Source: Maridesulfovibrio sp. (GTDB lineage Bacteria; Desulfobacterota; Desulfovibrionia; Desulfovibrionales; Desulfovibrionaceae). Taken from it: DNA of 64,000 nucleotides. The DNA lies in the NCBI RefSeq assembly GCF_963677005.1, contig NZ_OY781616.1:1309501-1373500 (forward strand). Reading direction: 5' to 3'. The notes beneath the pieces are model-generated. The model was not told where the DNA came from, did not search any database, and saw only the letters and a program-made list of their open reading frames with translations. The translations under genes and the position numbers were made by a program. Below are positions 61,135 through 64,000 of this stretch, in pieces (the first letter of the stretch is position 1; every line of letters starts with the position of its first letter).

Positions 61135-63082
61135 TCTGCTCAACAGGCTGCGTTTCCGCACGAAAATAAATATCGGCCTGACTCTTATAGTAGGGTTCAC
61201 ATCGCTTATCATAACCATTTTCGTTATCCGCATGGCTTCGGATGCACTCATTGAACAGTCGCGCAAAAGGGGCGAAGTGCTTTCGGGGAACCTTGCACTG
61301 CGCGCGGAAGACCCGCTTCTGTCCATGGATCTCCTGCGGCTGGAATCCATGGTAAATGAACTGGATCAGGTGGACGATGAAATCGTTTACGCCTTCATAA
61401 TGGACAACCGCAACAGAGTGATCGCAAACACCTTCAGCGATGGATTTCCCATCCAGCTCAAGGATGCCAACCCCGAGCACGGCGAATCAATCAACGTAGT
61501 GACAATAGATACCGGGACCGAACGCATATTCGACTTTGCGGCCCCCATATTCATAAGTGACAAAAGGCTCGGTACGGTCAGGCTGGGACTTTCCAGTTCC
61601 GGGATTCATTCCGTGGTCCAGAGTCTGGTCTTCGCCATATGCGCCCTCACCGGTGCAGTTCTTCTGCTCGCCGTGGTGGTCTCCACTCATTTCGCAAGGC
61701 GTATGACCATGCAGCTCGGCGCTCTGCGCAAGCATGCCCGGGACATCGTAAGAACCCACCTCGGCCCGGCGATTGAGGCTGACAGTTCTGATGCGGAAAC
61801 CGGCGGGTTCATGCGCGGATTCCGCAAAGGAGATGAAATAAGCCAGCTAACGGAAACATTTGACGCTATGGCTATGTCGCTAGAATGCCACATAGAAGAC
61901 CTGCAGATAACCGAGACCGATCTTACTCGGCAGAAGGAACTGCTGCGGACAATTATAAACGTAACACCGGATTTTGTTGCCCTGCTCAGCCCGCAGCTCA
62001 CATACCTGGCCGTAAACAAAACCTTTGCCGAACATCTGGGCCGGACTGAAGAGGAAATAATCGGCCTTACCGATGAAGACCTCTACCCTCCCGAAGAAGC
62101 GGCCCTCAAAACGGAAGAAGCCCGTCTTGTCCTTGCAACAGGACAGCCCATAAATAAGGAAAACCGCGAAGAGGGAACTGCTGAAACTTCATCCCGCTGG
62201 TTCCACACCATTCGCGTTCCAGTCTATGGTGAAAACAACCGGATTATCGGGGTGCTTTCCACCGCCAGGGATATTACCGAACTCAAGAGCTATCAGGCCC
62301 AGCTCATACAGTCGCAGAAAATGGAATCAGTGGGCAAGCTGGCAGGTGGCGTAGCCCACGAAATAAACACCCCCCTTGGAATTATCCTGGGCTATGCCCA
62401 ACTGCTGCAGGACGATTTTTCTCCGGATGATCAGGTCTACAAAGATCTGGGTATAATTGAAAAACAGACCCGCGTGTGCAGAAAAATCGTGGCCGACCTG
62501 CTCGGATTCTCACGCCAGAGCGAGAGTGAAAAGATAACCATGTGCTTCAACAATTCCATCATGGAAGTTGTCCAACTGGTCAGCCACACCTTCAAGCTGG
62601 AACAGATAGATATATCCACCAGCCTTGATGACCGCTTTCCCATAATCCACGGGGACCCGGAAAAGCTCAAGCAGGTCTGGCTGAACCTGCTTTCCAATGC
62701 CATGGAAGCAATCAGGGACAGGGGCGGCATCCATATTTCCACCAGACTGGATACTGTAGCCATGACCATCACCGCGATTTTCGCCGATACAGGACACGGA
62801 GTGGCCGCCAAGGATATCAACGCCATTTTCGACCCCTTCTTCTCAACCAAACCGGTAGGCAAAGGTACCGGCCTTGGCCTGTCGGTATCATTCGGCATAA
62901 TAAAGGATCATGGCGGCACCATAGAAGTAATCAGCCCCCTGCCCGTATCTGTTCTCAAAGAATTCGATCTTCCCGAGGATTCCGGCCCGGGAACCATGTT
63001 CACTGTCGTCCTGCCGCTTGATGAAAATTCGTCCGATGAGACCATTTCCACAGTTCAGGACTCTTCCTTCTTATCAGCTTAA
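61127..63082 (+). CDS. PAS-domain sensor histidine kinase
   Basis: A 651-residue membrane kinase: TM1 (~15-37), periplasmic domain (~38-165, dCACHE-like), TM2 (~170-192), HAMP (to ~250), PAS (~275-385), HisKA with the phospho-His in GGVAHEINTPLGIILG, and an HATPase domain (NLLSNAMEAI, DTGHGV, GTGLGLSVSFGII). ATG 61127 follows GGGAGGG and overlaps the preceding stop. No response regulator is in the window; one may lie beyond 64000. With its coupled binding protein it should sense a periplasmic ligand. Confidence 0.92.
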   Translation: MTNLLNRLRFRTKINIGLTLIVGFTSLIITIFVIRMASDALIEQSRKRGEVLSGNLALRAEDPLLSMDLLRLESMVNELDQVDDEIVYAFIMDNRNRVIANTFSDGFPIQLKDANPEHGESINVVTIDTGTERIFDFAAPIFISDKRLGTVRLGLSSSGIHSVVQSLVFAICALTGAVLLLAVVVSTHFARRMTMQLGALRKHARDIVRTHLGPAIEADSSDAETGGFMRGFRKGDEISQLTETFDAMAMSLECHIEDLQITETDLTRQKELLRTIINVTPDFVALLSPQLTYLAVNKTFAEHLGRTEEEIIGLTDEDLYPPEEAALKTEEARLVLATGQPINKENREEGTAETSSRWFHTIRVPVYGENNRIIGVLSTARDITELKSYQAQLIQSQKMESVGKLAGGVAHEINTPLGIILGYAQLLQDDFSPDDQVYKDLGIIEKQTRVCRKIVADLLGFSRQSESEKITMCFNNSIMEVVQLVSHTFKLEQIDISTSLDDRFPIIHGDPEKLKQVWLNLLSNAMEAIRDRGGIHISTRLDTVAMTITAIFADTGHGVAAKDINAIFDPFFSTKPVGKGTGLGLSVSFGIIKDHGGTIEVISPLPVSVLKEFDLPEDSGPGTMFTVVLPLDENSSDETISTVQDSSFLSA

Positions 63083-63102
63083 TATGCTATCGTTACAATA
63101 TC

Positions 63103-64000
63103 ATGAAATTCCGTCACGTATTCGATCATTGGACTTATGAAACATTTCCTCCGGGAAGACTGTTGCGCCGTAGATACAACTCCTTCAAAAAACTTATGGA
63201 ACTTGAGGAAGAGTGTCTCGGCATCATCGCGGAGATTGAAAATATAGGATTCGGGCAAATCCGCACCGACTGGACTCATGTGGAACAGATTTCCGCTGAT
63301 CTGGGACTTAAGGCAAGGGCAATGCTTGAACAGCTTCAGGAAATGAACCCGGTCAAGTTCATGGATATCATGGACTACTACAACAAGATCAACTTCTACC
63401 TGAGAATGTCCGTAACCGTCCCTGACCCGGAAATTTCGAAGCCTTTTACTTTCGCGCTGGAAGATGCCCCGGATTATGAAGCGAAATCCGGAGCTTTCGC
63501 CGTAAACCTTGCCAGACTGAAAGAGCAGCATGTCCCTGTCTTGGACGGAATGGTGCTCGGTACCGACATTTACAACTATTTCATTGAGGCAAACAACCTG
63601 CGAATAGCCATCGACGAGATACTGACTTCGGTGGACAGTACGGAAATGCCATGCCTGAAATCAGCATCCGAACGCATAATTGACGTCTTCATGAAGGGGA
63701 TAATGCCCCCGGTAATTGCCAACGAAGTCGAAATAGCCGCACTTGAAGCTTCGCGCGGCAGTGGGACACTGACCCTCTCGGCCGGTGTTACGCCCGAAGA
63801 CAGCACCCACCCTCTCCCTGAAAACAGGTGCACGATAAGCCAGGTGCAGGCTCAGGACATAGTTGAGGAATGGAAAAAAGCGGCGTTATGCAAATTTACC
63901 CCAGCTTCCTTGAAAGCCCGTATCGAAACAGGATACTCTGACCGGGAATCTCCTGTGGCCGTGCTTATCCAGCCGACGCGAGGGGGTAACTTCGATGGTA
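63103..64000 (+). CDS. PEP/pyruvate-binding domain protein (PpsA/PPDK-like N-part, truncated by window)
   Basis: An open frame of 299 codons from ATG 63103, running off the window. The first ~130 residues are helical, the middle reads AKSGAFAVNLARLKEQHVPVLDGMVLGTDIYNYFIEANNL, a PPDK_N-type ATP-grasp start (partly: ARLKEQHVPVLDGMVLGT), and the late ESPVAVLIQP continues that fold. Such proteins belong to the PEP synthase/pyruvate phosphate dikinase family. It follows the kinase by 20 bp with no good ribosome binding site. Function: unknown variant of the family. Confidence 0.7.
   Translation, partial: MKFRHVFDHWTYETFPPGRLLRRRYNSFKKLMELEEECLGIIAEIENIGFGQIRTDWTHVEQISADLGLKARAMLEQLQEMNPVKFMDIMDYYNKINFYLRMSVTVPDPEISKPFTFALEDAPDYEAKSGAFAVNLARLKEQHVPVLDGMVLGTDIYNYFIEANNLRIAIDEILTSVDSTEMPCLKSASERIIDVFMKGIMPPVIANEVEIAALEASRGSGTLTLSAGVTPEDSTHPLPENRCTISQVQAQDIVEEWKKAALCKFTPASLKARIETGYSDRESPVAVLIQPTRGGNFDG

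Noticed and set aside
63094-63106. TACAAT just before the last gene, suggesting another leaderless start
   Set aside because: No -35 at the right place, and the gene is 20 bp after the kinase, so read-through is likelier.

Overview
The window reads as chromosomal DNA of a sulfate-reducing deltaproteobacterium of the Desulfovibrionaceae, most like the marine Desulfovibrio/Maridesulfovibrio group. Evidence: a tetraheme class III cytochrome c3 with the CX2CH/CX4CH/CX2CH/CX4CH pattern, a DUF169 protein next to a TSUP (TauE/SafE-like) carrier, many c-di-GMP proteins, a dnaX-ybaB-recR block, an intergenic repeat family I associate with marine Desulfovibrio genomes, and moderate GC content with AT-rich intergenic gaps. 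I saw no rRNA, tRNA, CRISPR array, insertion sequence or prophage block.

Layout. 1-6033 (-): end of an exopolysaccharide/exosortase operon (glycosyltransferase, O-antigen-ligase-like polymerase, exosortase fused to EpsI, TPR lipoprotein running off the left edge). 6237-8507: EAL-CBS-GGDEF protein. 8740-15874 (-): DNA repair/replication and metabolism (recD2, recR, ybaB, dnaX, ilvE, a CBM48-like protein). 16213-21708 (+): aspartate-family amino acid genes (alaC-type aminotransferase, hom, an ApgM-family protein that may be the homoserine kinase, a thioesterase), then an amidohydrolase. 21803-28267 (-): membrane-anchored cytochrome c3, then a purine module (gpt, BMP-family binding protein, two permeases, double ATPase). 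28577-36943: degenerate GGDEF protein, dgt, a solute-binding protein, glk, motAB, an MBL-fold hydrolase and maf.

36964-50448 is the accessory part: small acetyltransferases, two MarR modules (MarR with flavodoxin; MarR with an MFS pump), a Vat-like acetyltransferase, a hybrid kinase, a penicillin-acylase-family hydrolase, a GGDEF protein and a cyclase. In each MarR module a module-specific palindrome lies inside the regulator's promoter and again before the target gene, and both marR start codons sit at the predicted transcription start with no ribosome binding site, suggesting leaderless mRNAs. A candidate sRNA (promoter plus terminator, no ORF) lies at 47583-47700 (-).

50558-56688 holds a PAS-GGDEF-EAL protein, a phage-CII-like regulator, pgpA, cstA and a lactonase-like MBL protein. 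57124-64000 (+) is the least understood and probably most interesting stretch: DUF169 protein, TSUP transporter, a small membrane protein with an Oxa1/EMC3-like layout, a PhnD-like binding protein translationally coupled to a PAS histidine kinase, and the start of a PEP/pyruvate-binding-domain protein. It looks like a transport and sensing system for an unknown small anion, with strong U-tract-less stem-loops after its first two genes and a Rex-like site upstream.
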